64,000 bases of DNA from CAZKTS01 sp964555735 (GTDB taxonomy: Bacteria > Actinomycetota > Acidimicrobiia > IMCC26256 > PALSA-555), in contig CAZKTS010000288.1 in assembly GCA_964555735.1 (NCBI GenBank), positions 1 through 64,000 of the forward strand, in the 5' to 3' direction. Shown here one piece after another: positions 33,189 through 40,466 of the stretch. The stretch's first letter is position 1. The number at the start of each line of letters is the position of its first letter. Position numbers and translations under genes: made by a program. The notes beneath the pieces are model-generated. The model had not been told where the DNA came from and searched no databases. It saw only the letters and a list, made by a program, of their open reading frames with translations.

Positions 33189-33571
33189 CCACGCCGAGCG
33201 ATGCGCTGCTCGCGGCGCGCGATCTGTCGCGCATCGCGCTTGCATCGGCCACGACCTTGCAAGACCCGGTGTCTCGCACCCTGGACGACTTGGCGCGCCG
33301 CGCAGGCACGACCCGCGCGCTGGTGGCGACCGCGTGCGGCGTCGACCCTCTGCTGTTCGAGCGCGTCGATCAGGGGCGGCAGCCGATGCCGCTATCGGTG
33401 GTGGTGTCGATCGCGTCGTTGCTGCGGATCCCGATGTGGATGGCGCGCGCGGCGTGCCGGTCGTGGACCGACCAGATCGACGCGCGGCTGCGCAACCCGA
33501 AGCCGCCGCGCCCCATTCTCGGGGATTCGTTGCCGGCGGTGTCCATCGTGGCGACGGTGCCGCAGCCTTGA
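33185..33571 (+). CDS. Small protein with HTH-like segment
   Basis: The 128-residue product starts in a GTGA overlap. Residues about 35-75 (DDLARRAGTTRALVATACG ... FERVDQGRQPMPLSVVVSIA) resemble a Cro/CI-type helix-turn-helix, but the gene sits between fibre and lysis-type genes, so this may be a fibre-assembly factor rather than a regulator. Confidence in the fold is low. Confidence 0.5.
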   Translation: MTTPSDALLAARDLSRIALASATTLQDPVSRTLDDLARRAGTTRALVATACGVDPLLFERVDQGRQPMPLSVVVSIASLLRIPMWMARAACRSWTDQIDARLRNPKPPRPILGDSLPAVSIVATVPQP

Positions 33572-33581
33572 CGGGACCACG

Positions 33582-33908
33582 ATGGAGGCGCGCGCTGTAG
33601 AGCTGCTCGGGTCGCTGGGGTTGCCAGGGCTGGTCATCGGCGGCCTGTGGCTGTACGCGCGGCAGCTGCACCTCCGCAACGAGCAGATCATGGATCTGCG
33701 GCTGCGTGAGGCGCAGGACTATGCCTCGGTGCTGCGGGCTATCGACGAGACGCGCGTGCGTGAGGAGCGCGAGCGTGGAGATCGGATCTTGGCGGTGCAG
33801 CGCGAGGTGCACGCCACGATCAAGCAGCTGACGATGTTGGTGGAGCGCGAAGAGCGCCGCGACGATCGCCTAGACCGCCGCGGGTCATGGAGACAGGACG
33901 ATGAATAA
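33582..33908 (+). CDS. Membrane-anchored coiled-coil protein, lysis candidate
   Basis: The 108-residue protein has one N-terminal membrane helix (LGLPGLVIGGLWLYARQL, residues 11-28) and a long charged coiled coil (residues 30-100) rich in Arg, Glu and Leu. This is the shape of i-spanins and of holin-associated XhlA-like proteins. With the holin-like gene at 34117 it forms a probable lysis group, 8 kb downstream of the amidase. ATG 33582 lies 10 nt after the previous stop. Confidence 0.6.
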   Translation: MEARAVELLGSLGLPGLVIGGLWLYARQLHLRNEQIMDLRLREAQDYASVLRAIDETRVREERERGDRILAVQREVHATIKQLTMLVEREERRDDRLDRRGSWRQDDE

Positions 33909-34098
33909 CCAACGCACGATCGCGGACGTGGCGCGTGAGATGGAGATCGAAGAGGAGTCGGCGCGGCTCGAAGCGCGCGCGCGTGCACTGGTGGCGCGTG
34001 CCGCGGCGCTCCTCGACGGGCAGGCGCGGCGTCAATCCGGCCAGCATCGGCTCGATCTACCGCCGGAAATGATGGCGCTTCGCAAGCCATCGGCCTGA
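33901..34098 (+). CDS. Small charged helical protein, 65 aa
   Basis: The product (MNNQRTIADVAREMEIEEES...) is almost wholly a charged helix with Arg/Glu/Ala heptads and no membrane segment. It overlaps the end of the membrane coiled-coil gene by 8 nt and precedes the holin candidate. Function unknown; it may partner the coiled-coil protein. Confidence 0.55.
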   Translation: MNNQRTIADVAREMEIEEESARLEARARALVARAAALLDGQARRQSGQHRLDLPPEMMALRKPSA

Positions 34099-34102
34099 GT
34101 GA

Positions 34103-34108
34103 TAGCGT
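34103..34108 (+). promoter_or_regulatory. Leaderless -10 box TAGCGT before holin candidate
   Basis: TGATAGCGT is followed by 8 nt and ATG 34117. It would give the holin candidate its own transcript. Confidence 0.5.
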
Positions 34109-34116
34109 TTCGGGCC

Positions 34117-34350
34117 ATGGCAAGTGTGTTCATGGCTCTCGCGCAGTCGCGCAAGGCGTGGGTGGTGCTGGCCGCGGTGGTCGGCGTGATCGTGATGAAT
34201 GTCACGGGGCGCGTGCCGGGCGAACGCGCGCTGGACTTCATCAAGTGGATCGTGATGACGTGGCTCGGCGCGCAGGCGGCCGAGGACGCCGCGGGCAAGC
34301 TGCTCGTTCCACCCAAGAGTGGCGGCGATGAGACTGGCGGTGTCGAGTGA
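34117..34350 (+). CDS. Holin-like membrane protein
   Basis: The 77-residue product has a strong membrane helix AWVVLAAVVGVIVMNVTG (about residues 15-32) and a second hydrophobic segment FIKWIVMTWLGAQAAED (about 43-59), followed by a charged tail. Size and topology fit a class II-type holin that would release the amidase. ATG 34117, 8 nt after TAGCGT, is preferred to the upstream in-frame GTG 34099, which would add a basic extension. Confidence 0.65.
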   Translation: MASVFMALAQSRKAWVVLAAVVGVIVMNVTGRVPGERALDFIKWIVMTWLGAQAAEDAAGKLLVPPKSGGDETGGVE

Positions 34351-34694
34351 GCCGCGCGATTCACATCGTGACGGCGGGCGGCGCGGTTCTGCCGGTCGAC
34401 ACGTCGCCAGTGTCGGTCGAGCCGCCGCGTGAGCGCGTGTTCCCGTTCGTGCGGTCGCCGACGGGTGCCGATGCGCTCTGGCTGGGTGCGATCGGCGGGT
34501 CGTGCACCGTGGAGCTGTGGGCCAAGGACGGCGCGGACTGGTTCGCGGCGACTGCGGTGCCGGTGGTCGTGCCGGCGAACCGGCTCGCGCTCGGGTTCGC
34601 CGGGCTGATCGTGCCGCAGGAGCTGCTGTACTTCGTCCAGATCACGGCGAACGCGGGAGCCACGCAGCTCCGCGTCGGAACGATCTACAGGTGA
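34347..34694 (+). CDS. Small beta-rich protein before the large fibre
   Basis: The 115-residue product starts in an ATGA overlap. Its sequence (IHIVTAGGAVLPVDTSPVSV; GGSCTVELWAKDGADWFAAT; LLYFVQITANAGATQLRVG) suggests a beta-sandwich, as in fibre or receptor-binding accessory proteins. It ends 4 nt before the 906-residue fibre gene. No family recognised. Confidence 0.55.
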   Translation: MSRAIHIVTAGGAVLPVDTSPVSVEPPRERVFPFVRSPTGADALWLGAIGGSCTVELWAKDGADWFAATAVPVVVPANRLALGFAGLIVPQELLYFVQITANAGATQLRVGTIYR

Positions 34695-34698
34695 CCCC

Positions 34699-37419
34699 AT
34701 GTTGCTCGCGCTGCTGAATCAGGTTTCGATTTCGGGCACGACGCTCACGCCTGGCAGCGTGATCGATGACGTCGCCGACCCGCAGCTTGCGGGGGCGGTG
34801 CTCGAAGCGGGCGGCATCCTGGTCAACCTGGGGACGCTCCAAGGGGCTCGCGCGGCGGACCTCGCGCAGCGCTTCGCGCGGCGTGGCGACACGACCGGCG
34901 CGGCGATCGCGGGCATCGGCGCGATGCTCGGCGCAGGAGGAGGCGGTGGCGGCGGTGGCGCGTGCGCGTCGACGTACTCGGTCCCGAGCGATGACTACCC
35001 GACGATCGAGGCGGCGCTGGCTGCGGCCAACGGCGCGGCCGGGCCTGCGCAGCCGATCACGGTGATGGTGTGCCCGGGGACGTACGTGGTGACGTCGACG
35101 CTCGACATCACGAACCCCTACGTGGACGTCACGGCTGAGAGCGAGGTCAGCGCGTTCGTGCTCGCGGCGCCGGGCGTCTCGCCGCTACTGCGCGTGAGTG
35201 CGCCGCCCGCGCTCGATGCGGTGCGCGTGCGCGGGCTCGTGCTGATGCGCTCGGATGCGGGCGTGATGCTCGACCTGACATCGCAGCAGAGCGTCTTCGT
35301 GGCCGACTGCGTGTTTCTGCGCACGGCGGCGTCTCCGGGCATCGTCTGCGTGCAGCAGTCGGCGTCGACGTTCACGGTCCTGGAGCGGTGCTTCGTGGGG
35401 ATCGATAGCGGCGGCCTGCCGTCGGGCTCGGCGTTCGTGGTGACGGATGGCCAGCTGACGCTGTCGGACTGTCAGATCCAGGACGCGCTCGGATCGAGCG
35501 TGACGGGGCCCGGGTCGGCCGTGACGCTGAGCCGGTGCCTGATGCAGTCGGCGGCGACGGCGCAGGCGCTGCTGGTCACGGGCGGCGCGCGCTTGGACGC
35601 GAAGAGCCTGCAGCTGTTCGCGCCGAGTGCGGCGGCCGGCGTGGTGCTGAACGGCGCAGCGACGGGCGACCTGGAGAGCTGCTCGATCAACGGCGACGCG
35701 CCCGCCGCTGCTGGTGTGCGCGCGCTGGGCTCGGCGTCCGTGCGCGTGCGCCTGAGCCAGATCCGGGCTGACGTCGGTGTCTACGGGGGCGGCGCGGTCG
35801 TGGAGCTGGAGTCGGTGCAGTACGCGACGACGACGGCGCTGCCTGGCGTGATGCTGACGGCCTCGGCGGGCGTGGCGCGTGCGCTGAATTGTGTCTGCTA
35901 CCCGCCGCACATCCCGCTGGTGCAGTCAGCGGGTGTACCGTGCGCGATGCTCTGGGGCGAGCTGGCGATGCAGAATGCGCTGATCGCGACGCCGCTGGAT
36001 GTGCGCTGGGTCACGAGCGCGACGGCGGAGCTGGAGGTGCAGCACCTCAACGGGTCGTGGGCGAGCTTCGCGATCCGGTCGCCATACACGCCGACAAGCC
36101 CGAGCGACCCCAACGGGGCCGTGGGTGCGATCAATTGGGGCGACTCGACCACCCATCCGCCGCTGCTGAGCGTGCGATCGAGCACTGGCTGGGCCAGCGT
36201 GCCGATGGGCGGGGTAGCTGACCTCGCGAGCGTGACGGCGCTACCGGGGGCGTTGCGCCCTGGCGCCTCGGTGTGGTGCGCGGAGGTGCGCGCGTCATTC
36301 GTGCTGACTGACTTTGCGGCACCGCTCGCGGTCAACGGGGTCACGGTGCTGGCGACGGCGCTGGGCGGCAATACGCGCTGGGAGCGCGTGCAGGGTGGGC
36401 CGCAGTCGGATCTGGCGCTGTACGGCGACGGGCGAGACGGTGTCGCCACGATCAGCGCGCCGGTCACGCTGACGCGCGACATGTTCTACGCCGATCTGAC
36501 CCTGACCCCGGGTGCCGCCATCACGACGGCGGGATTCGCGATCTACGTGGCCGGGGTGCTGGACCTCAGCACCGCCCCAGCCGGGGCGATCGCGCGCAGT
36601 GGCGCCAACGGCGCCAACGGCGCCACGGTGGGCACCGGAGGCGGCGCAGGCGCGGCTTTGGCCGCGGTGGCCACGGGGGGCTCTGGCGCGGGCACCGCGG
36701 GCGGTGCGGGCGGCGTAGCGGCCGGCGTGCAGGCTACGGCGCCGACGGCGCAGAACCCGGGCAACGGCGGCGTCGGCGGGCTCGGCGCGGCCGGCGGCTC
36801 GGGCTCGGGTGGCGCCGGCGGCGCGGCCCGCGCTGGCGCGGCGGTCACTGCGTACCCGCGGGGCGTGCTGACCACGCAGCTCACGCGAGGCGCGGCGATC
36901 ATTCAGGGCGGCGCCGGCGGTGCCGGCGGTGGTGGCGGCGGCGGCGATGCGACCTCGGGCGGCGGCGGTGGCGGTGGTGCGAGCGGCGGCGGCGTGGTGC
37001 TGGTGTGCGCGCGCACGATCCAGAGAGGCGGCGGCACGGCGGCGGGTGCGATCCGGGCGCTGGGTGGCACCGCAGGCAACGGCGGCTCGGCGACGGCGGG
37101 CAATCGCGGCGGCGGCGGTGGTGGTGGTGGTGGCGGCGGTGGGTGGGTGATGGTGATCTATGATCAGCTCATCGGTGCGGCCGCGCCGAATGCGGTGGCG
37201 TGCAACGGCGGCAACGGCGGCACGGGCGGCAACGGCTTCGGCACTGGTATCGGCGGCACGGGCGGCACGGGCGGCGCCGGTGGGCGCGTGACGCTCATGT
37301 CGCCGCTGGTGGGCACGATCGCCGATTCGGTCGGTGGTGCTGGGTCGGCCGGCAGCGCGGGCGCTGGTACGGTGGGCGGCGCGGGTGGTGGCGGTGCAGC
37401 CTTCGCGGTGACGCTATGA
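34699..37419 (+). CDS. Large tail fibre with glycine-rich tip
   Basis: The 906-residue protein has at least three parts. Residues 1-75 are the module shared with the fibre at 30633 (LLNQVSISGTTLTPGSVIDD, then RRGDTTGAAIAGIG and a Gly run). Residues about 90-450 look like a pectate-lyase-type beta helix, with repeated short turns and the opening YPTIEAALAAANGAAGPA. Residues about 635-900 are a Gly/Ala-rich repeat region (GGAGGAGG, GGTGGNG). It would bind the host surface, and the beta helix could cut polysaccharide, though no catalytic residues can be named. Confidence 0.7.
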   Translation: MLLALLNQVSISGTTLTPGSVIDDVADPQLAGAVLEAGGILVNLGTLQGARAADLAQRFARRGDTTGAAIAGIGAMLGAGGGGGGGGACASTYSVPSDDYPTIEAALAAANGAAGPAQPITVMVCPGTYVVTSTLDITNPYVDVTAESEVSAFVLAAPGVSPLLRVSAPPALDAVRVRGLVLMRSDAGVMLDLTSQQSVFVADCVFLRTAASPGIVCVQQSASTFTVLERCFVGIDSGGLPSGSAFVVTDGQLTLSDCQIQDALGSSVTGPGSAVTLSRCLMQSAATAQALLVTGGARLDAKSLQLFAPSAAAGVVLNGAATGDLESCSINGDAPAAAGVRALGSASVRVRLSQIRADVGVYGGGAVVELESVQYATTTALPGVMLTASAGVARALNCVCYPPHIPLVQSAGVPCAMLWGELAMQNALIATPLDVRWVTSATAELEVQHLNGSWASFAIRSPYTPTSPSDPNGAVGAINWGDSTTHPPLLSVRSSTGWASVPMGGVADLASVTALPGALRPGASVWCAEVRASFVLTDFAAPLAVNGVTVLATALGGNTRWERVQGGPQSDLALYGDGRDGVATISAPVTLTRDMFYADLTLTPGAAITTAGFAIYVAGVLDLSTAPAGAIARSGANGANGATVGTGGGAGAALAAVATGGSGAGTAGGAGGVAAGVQATAPTAQNPGNGGVGGLGAAGGSGSGGAGGAARAGAAVTAYPRGVLTTQLTRGAAIIQGGAGGAGGGGGGGDATSGGGGGGGASGGGVVLVCARTIQRGGGTAAGAIRALGGTAGNGGSATAGNRGGGGGGGGGGGGWVMVIYDQLIGAAAPNAVACNGGNGGTGGNGFGTGIGGTGGTGGAGGRVTLMSPLVGTIADSVGGAGSAGSAGAGTVGGAGGGGAAFAVTL

Positions 37420-37589
37420 GCGGCGACGTGAGCGTGAGCTACGTCTACGTCCCGGCCCTGCCGAGTGATCTGCCGCCGCTGCGCGTGGCCGAGGGGAAGA
37501 TCGTAGTCGATACGGCGATCGCGTTGACGCCGGCGGAGCTGATCGTGCTCGACGCGCACTTCGCGGCGCGCGGATACCGGAGGGAGTGA
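37416..37589 (+). CDS. Small fibre-associated protein, paralogue A (57 aa)
   Basis: The product shares a pattern with the next gene: YVYVPALPSDLPPLRV ... LTPAELIVLDAHFAARGYRRE. It starts in an ATGA overlap with the fibre gene. The two adjacent paralogues may be chaperones or tip pieces of the fibre. Confidence 0.6.
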   Translation: MSGDVSVSYVYVPALPSDLPPLRVAEGKIVVDTAIALTPAELIVLDAHFAARGYRRE

Positions 37590-37590
37590 G

Positions 37591-37761
37591 ATGTGGTCCT
37601 ACGGCTACACGTTCAAGGTGCCTGAGATGCTCGGGCTGCCGCCCGAGCTGCAGCCGACGCAGGGCAACGAGGTCGTCTTCACGTCGAGCGTCGAGCTGAC
37701 GCCTGAGCAGAAGTCGGCGCTCGATGCGTTCATGATCGGCAAGGGTTACGATCCCGAGTGA
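37591..37761 (+). CDS. Small fibre-associated protein, paralogue B (56 aa)
   Basis: MWSYGYTFKVPEMLG...LTPEQKSALDAFMIGKGYDPE aligns throughout with the preceding 57-residue protein: Y-x-Y, LPP, LTPE/A, LDA and GY-x-x-E are kept. GGAGG a few bases upstream of ATG 37591 is a strong ribosome site, unlike paralogue A. It closes the fibre gene cluster. Confidence 0.65.
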   Translation: MWSYGYTFKVPEMLGLPPELQPTQGNEVVFTSSVELTPEQKSALDAFMIGKGYDPE

Positions 37762-37781
37762 CGCCGGTGTGTGCGGTGCGC

Positions 37782-37787
37782 TATTCG
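37782..37787 (+). promoter_or_regulatory. Start-proximal motif TATTCG (second class)
   Basis: GCGCTATTCG is followed by 7 nt and ATG 37795. The same layout occurs before the genes at 42492 and 54087, all in the replication half. Confidence 0.5.
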
Positions 37788-37794
37788 TGAGTGC

Positions 37795-38055
37795 ATGCGC
37801 GTCTCTCTGGTCGATGTGCTGGAGGCGGTGCGAGCGGAGTTCGCGCGCGGTCATCACCCGCGGGCGCTCGTGCGGCTGGGTGATGGGTGGATCGAGTGCT
37901 GGACGCTGACGGTGGCGCCTGAGCGGGCCGCCGGCCTGCGGCGTCACCTCGGGTCGCGCTGCCGGTGGCCGGCGGCGGGGATGCCCGAGGTGCCCGGGTA
38001 CACGCCGATCGCGCTGATCCACGGCGATCTGCTGATTCTCGCCCGCCAACCTTGA
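37795..38055 (+). CDS. Small hypothetical protein, 86 aa
   Basis: The product (MRVSLVDVLEAVRAEFARGH ... PGYTPIALIHGDLLILARQP) is a compact alpha/beta protein with one notable WIECWTLTVAP strand. ATG 37795 is chosen because it is 7 nt after the TATTCG box. It precedes the UvrD-like gene's promoter, whose -35 overlaps its stop. Function unknown. Confidence 0.6.
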   Translation: MRVSLVDVLEAVRAEFARGHHPRALVRLGDGWIECWTLTVAPERAAGLRRHLGSRCRWPAAGMPEVPGYTPIALIHGDLLILARQP

Positions 38056-38080
38056 CAGCCCTATGCACCGGGCATATACC
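38052..38080 (+). promoter_or_regulatory. Sigma70-type promoter TTGACA-N17-TATACC with operator-like palindrome
   Basis: TTGACA (38052-38057) is a perfect -35; TATACC (38075-38080) is 17 bp away. In the spacer TATGC-ACCGG-GCATA (38062-38076) is an exact inverted repeat, well placed for a repressor or activator. It would drive the UvrD-like helicase and following genes. This is the best consensus promoter I see in the window. Confidence 0.7.
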
Positions 38081-38117
38081 TGGGGCGCGGCTGAGATGGC
38101 GGCCGCGGAGGCACCCC

Positions 38118-39629
38118 ATGATCAACACGTTCCTGGCTCACAGTGATTCGGCGGATGAGGCGGCACCGGCGTCGGCGCCGGTGAAGGCGGCGCGCGAGTG
38201 GTCGCCATACCAGGCGGCTGTGTTCGCGGACGTCGAGAGCGGCGAGGGCAACACGATCGTCTCGGCGCGCGCCGGAAGCGGCAAGACGTCGACGATCGTG
38301 GAGGCGCTGCGCTACTTGCCGCCCGGCAGCAAGGCGCTGCTGGTCGCCTTCAACAAGAATATCGCGCAGGAGCTGTCCACGCGCGCGCCCAAGGGTGTCG
38401 ACGTGATGACGCTGCACAGCTACGGGCTGCGCGCCGTCAAGGCGCGCAACCGCGCCGCGGAGATCGACAGCGACAAGTCGCGCAACATCGCACGCGAGCT
38501 GTACGGCGATGATGCGAAGTTCTTCGGGGCGGCCTTGCCCAAGGCGGTCGGGCTCGCGAAGAACTTGCTCCTCTCGACGGCGGAGGAGATCGACGCGGTG
38601 CTCGACGGGTACGGGGTCGACATTCCGGGGCCGGCGACGGCGGCGGCGCGGGCGAAGTTCGTGGCCGCGGTGGTCGCGGTGGTCGAGGCGAGCAAGCGCG
38701 ACCTCGACACGATCGACTTCGACGACATGATCTGGCTGCCGGTGGTCCTGCGCTTGCCGACGCCGCGATACGCGCGGGTCTTTGTGGACGAAACGCAAGA
38801 CCTCAACCCCTGCCAGATCGAGCTGGTGCTCGGGTCGGTGGCGACCGGCGGCCGCGTGACGGCGGTGGGCGATGACCGGCAGGCGATCTACGGCTTCCGC
38901 GGCGCCGACCGCAACGCGATGGAGCGCGTCCGCGCCGCACTCGGCGCGAAGGTGCTGCCGCTGTCCATCACGTATCGCTGCGCGACGGCGATCGTGAAGG
39001 TGGCGCAGGCGATCGTGCCCGACCTGGAGGCGGCGCCGGGTGCGGCGGAGGGTAGCGTGGCAGAGCTGCCGTGGGCGCAGGCGTCGCAGCGGCTGGAGGC
39101 GGGCGACATGGTGATCTCGCGCACGAACGCGCCGCTGGTGCGGGAGCTGCTGCGCGCGGTGCGCGCGGGGCGCCGGGCGACGATGCTCGGGCGCGACTTC
39201 GGCCAGGCGTTGACCGGGCTGATTCGCAAGAGCAAGGCGGCGACGATCGCGCAGCTCGACGCCTACATCGACCAGTGGGAGGCGCGCGAGGTGGCGCGGC
39301 TGGACGCGAAGGGGCGCGACACGGGCGCGGTGCGCGATCGCGCCGACACGCTGCGCGCGCTGGCCGAGGGGGCGACCTCGCCCGAGCAGGTGATCTCGAC
39401 GATCGAGAGGTACTTCGCCGAGAACGCGGCGAAGGACGCGGTCGTGTTCTCCTCGACTCACAAGGCGAAGGGCTTGGAGGCGCACCGGGTGGTGCTCTTC
39501 GCCGACACGTACCGGCCGGGTCGCTCGGTCGAGGAGGATAACCTCTGGTATGTCGCGGTGACGCGCGCCAAGGTGGAGCTGGTGCTGGCGTACGGCGCCG
39601 GGCAGGACGACGAGCAGGGGGCGGCGTGA
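38118..39629 (+). CDS. UvrD/Rep-like DNA helicase (SF1)
   Basis: The 503-residue enzyme unwinds DNA 3'-5' using ATP. Motifs in order: Q-motif region SPYQAAVFAD (about 31), Walker A SARAGSGKTS (about 48-57), VAFNKNIAQEL (about 76), Walker B FVDETQDL (about 224), VGDDRQAIYGFRG (about 255), THKAKGLEAHRVVLF (about 451) and VAVTRAKVELVL (about 484). It lacks the large 1B/2B insertions of bacterial UvrD, like other short phage versions. ATG 38118 is used; longer in-frame starts overlap the promoter. Confidence 0.9.
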   Translation: MINTFLAHSDSADEAAPASAPVKAAREWSPYQAAVFADVESGEGNTIVSARAGSGKTSTIVEALRYLPPGSKALLVAFNKNIAQELSTRAPKGVDVMTLHSYGLRAVKARNRAAEIDSDKSRNIARELYGDDAKFFGAALPKAVGLAKNLLLSTAEEIDAVLDGYGVDIPGPATAAARAKFVAAVVAVVEASKRDLDTIDFDDMIWLPVVLRLPTPRYARVFVDETQDLNPCQIELVLGSVATGGRVTAVGDDRQAIYGFRGADRNAMERVRAALGAKVLPLSITYRCATAIVKVAQAIVPDLEAAPGAAEGSVAELPWAQASQRLEAGDMVISRTNAPLVRELLRAVRAGRRATMLGRDFGQALTGLIRKSKAATIAQLDAYIDQWEAREVARLDAKGRDTGAVRDRADTLRALAEGATSPEQVISTIERYFAENAAKDAVVFSSTHKAKGLEAHRVVLFADTYRPGRSVEEDNLWYVAVTRAKVELVLAYGAGQDDEQGAA

Positions 39630-40222
39630 TGCCGCCCCGGGTCCGCACTCGCAAGGGGTCGCATCCGGTCGGGGAGATGATCTGGTCGTACGGGTCGAAT
39701 CTCTACACGCCGCAGGCGCTGAGCCGGTGCCCGAGCGCGGTGCGGGTGGGTCCGGCGGCGCTGCACGACCACGCGATCGAGTTCGTCGGGTACTCGGCGG
39801 GCTGGGGCGGCGGGGTCGCGACGGTGATCCCGGCGCACGGGTCGCAGGTCGACGGCGAGCTGATGATCGTGCGGGAGAGCGATCTGGCGCGGCTCGATGC
39901 GTACGAGGGGGCGCCGGACGTCTACCAGCGGATCAAGGTGGAGGTGGTGGCGACCGCGACCGACGGCGCGCCGTACCGCGTGCCGTGCTGGACGTATCGG
40001 CACACTCGCGGGGTGAGTGCGCGGCGCGACCCGAGCGCGGCCTACATCGCGCGCATCGCGGCGGGATACGGGCGACTCGGCTTCGATCTGACGCCGGTGA
40101 TCGCGGCGATGGGCCGCGCGAATGCTGCGCGGTGGACACAGACTCAGCTGACGTGGGAGCGAGAGCATGCGACAAATCGAGATCCGAATCCTGGCCCTGG
40201 ACCCGGCCGCCGTAGTCGGTGA
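39629..40222 (+). CDS. Gamma-glutamylcyclotransferase-like protein
   Basis: The 197-residue product has the GGCT/AIG2 fold signature: IWSYGSNLYTPQAL (about 17-30, the YGSN substrate loop), a strand-rich middle, VRESDLARLDAYEGAP (about 81-96; the E-G pair resembles the catalytic Glu region) and YQRIKVEVV. Cellular GGCTs form 5-oxoproline from gamma-glutamyl amines. Phage versions are known but their roles vary. It follows the helicase with GTGATG overlap. The end overlaps the next gene by 56 nt. Confidence 0.75.
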   Translation: MPPRVRTRKGSHPVGEMIWSYGSNLYTPQALSRCPSAVRVGPAALHDHAIEFVGYSAGWGGGVATVIPAHGSQVDGELMIVRESDLARLDAYEGAPDVYQRIKVEVVATATDGAPYRVPCWTYRHTRGVSARRDPSAAYIARIAAGYGRLGFDLTPVIAAMGRANAARWTQTQLTWEREHATNRDPNPGPGPGRRSR

Positions 40223-40466
40223 GGTGCGCGAGCTGGCGCTAGTGCGCGGCTGGCAGTGGGGCGGCGCGCGAGACAATCCGATCGGCGCGACGGCGGGCAC
40301 GGTGGCGCCGGAGACGGCCGACCAGATCCGTGCGCTGCGGGCGCAGGGGCTCTCGATCGGGGCCATCGTGGCGACGCTGAATGAGCAGGGCGTGACGGGC
40401 CCGCGCGGCGGGCGGTGGTGGCCGCGGACGGTACACCTCGCGCTGCGGCGGCTGGGGCTCTCGTGA
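40167..40466 (+). CDS. Stand-alone DNA-binding protein like a serine-recombinase tail
   Basis: The 99-residue product ends with IRALRAQGLSIGAIVATLNE, then QGVTGPRGGRWWPRTVHLAL, which matches the DNA-binding 'recombinase' domain of large serine recombinases (I..LN..GV.TPRGG.W...TV...L). No catalytic N-terminal domain is present. It may be a small regulator or a reduced remnant. Confidence 0.6.
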   Translation: MRQIEIRILALDPAAVVGEVRELALVRGWQWGGARDNPIGATAGTVAPETADQIRALRAQGLSIGAIVATLNEQGVTGPRGGRWWPRTVHLALRRLGLS

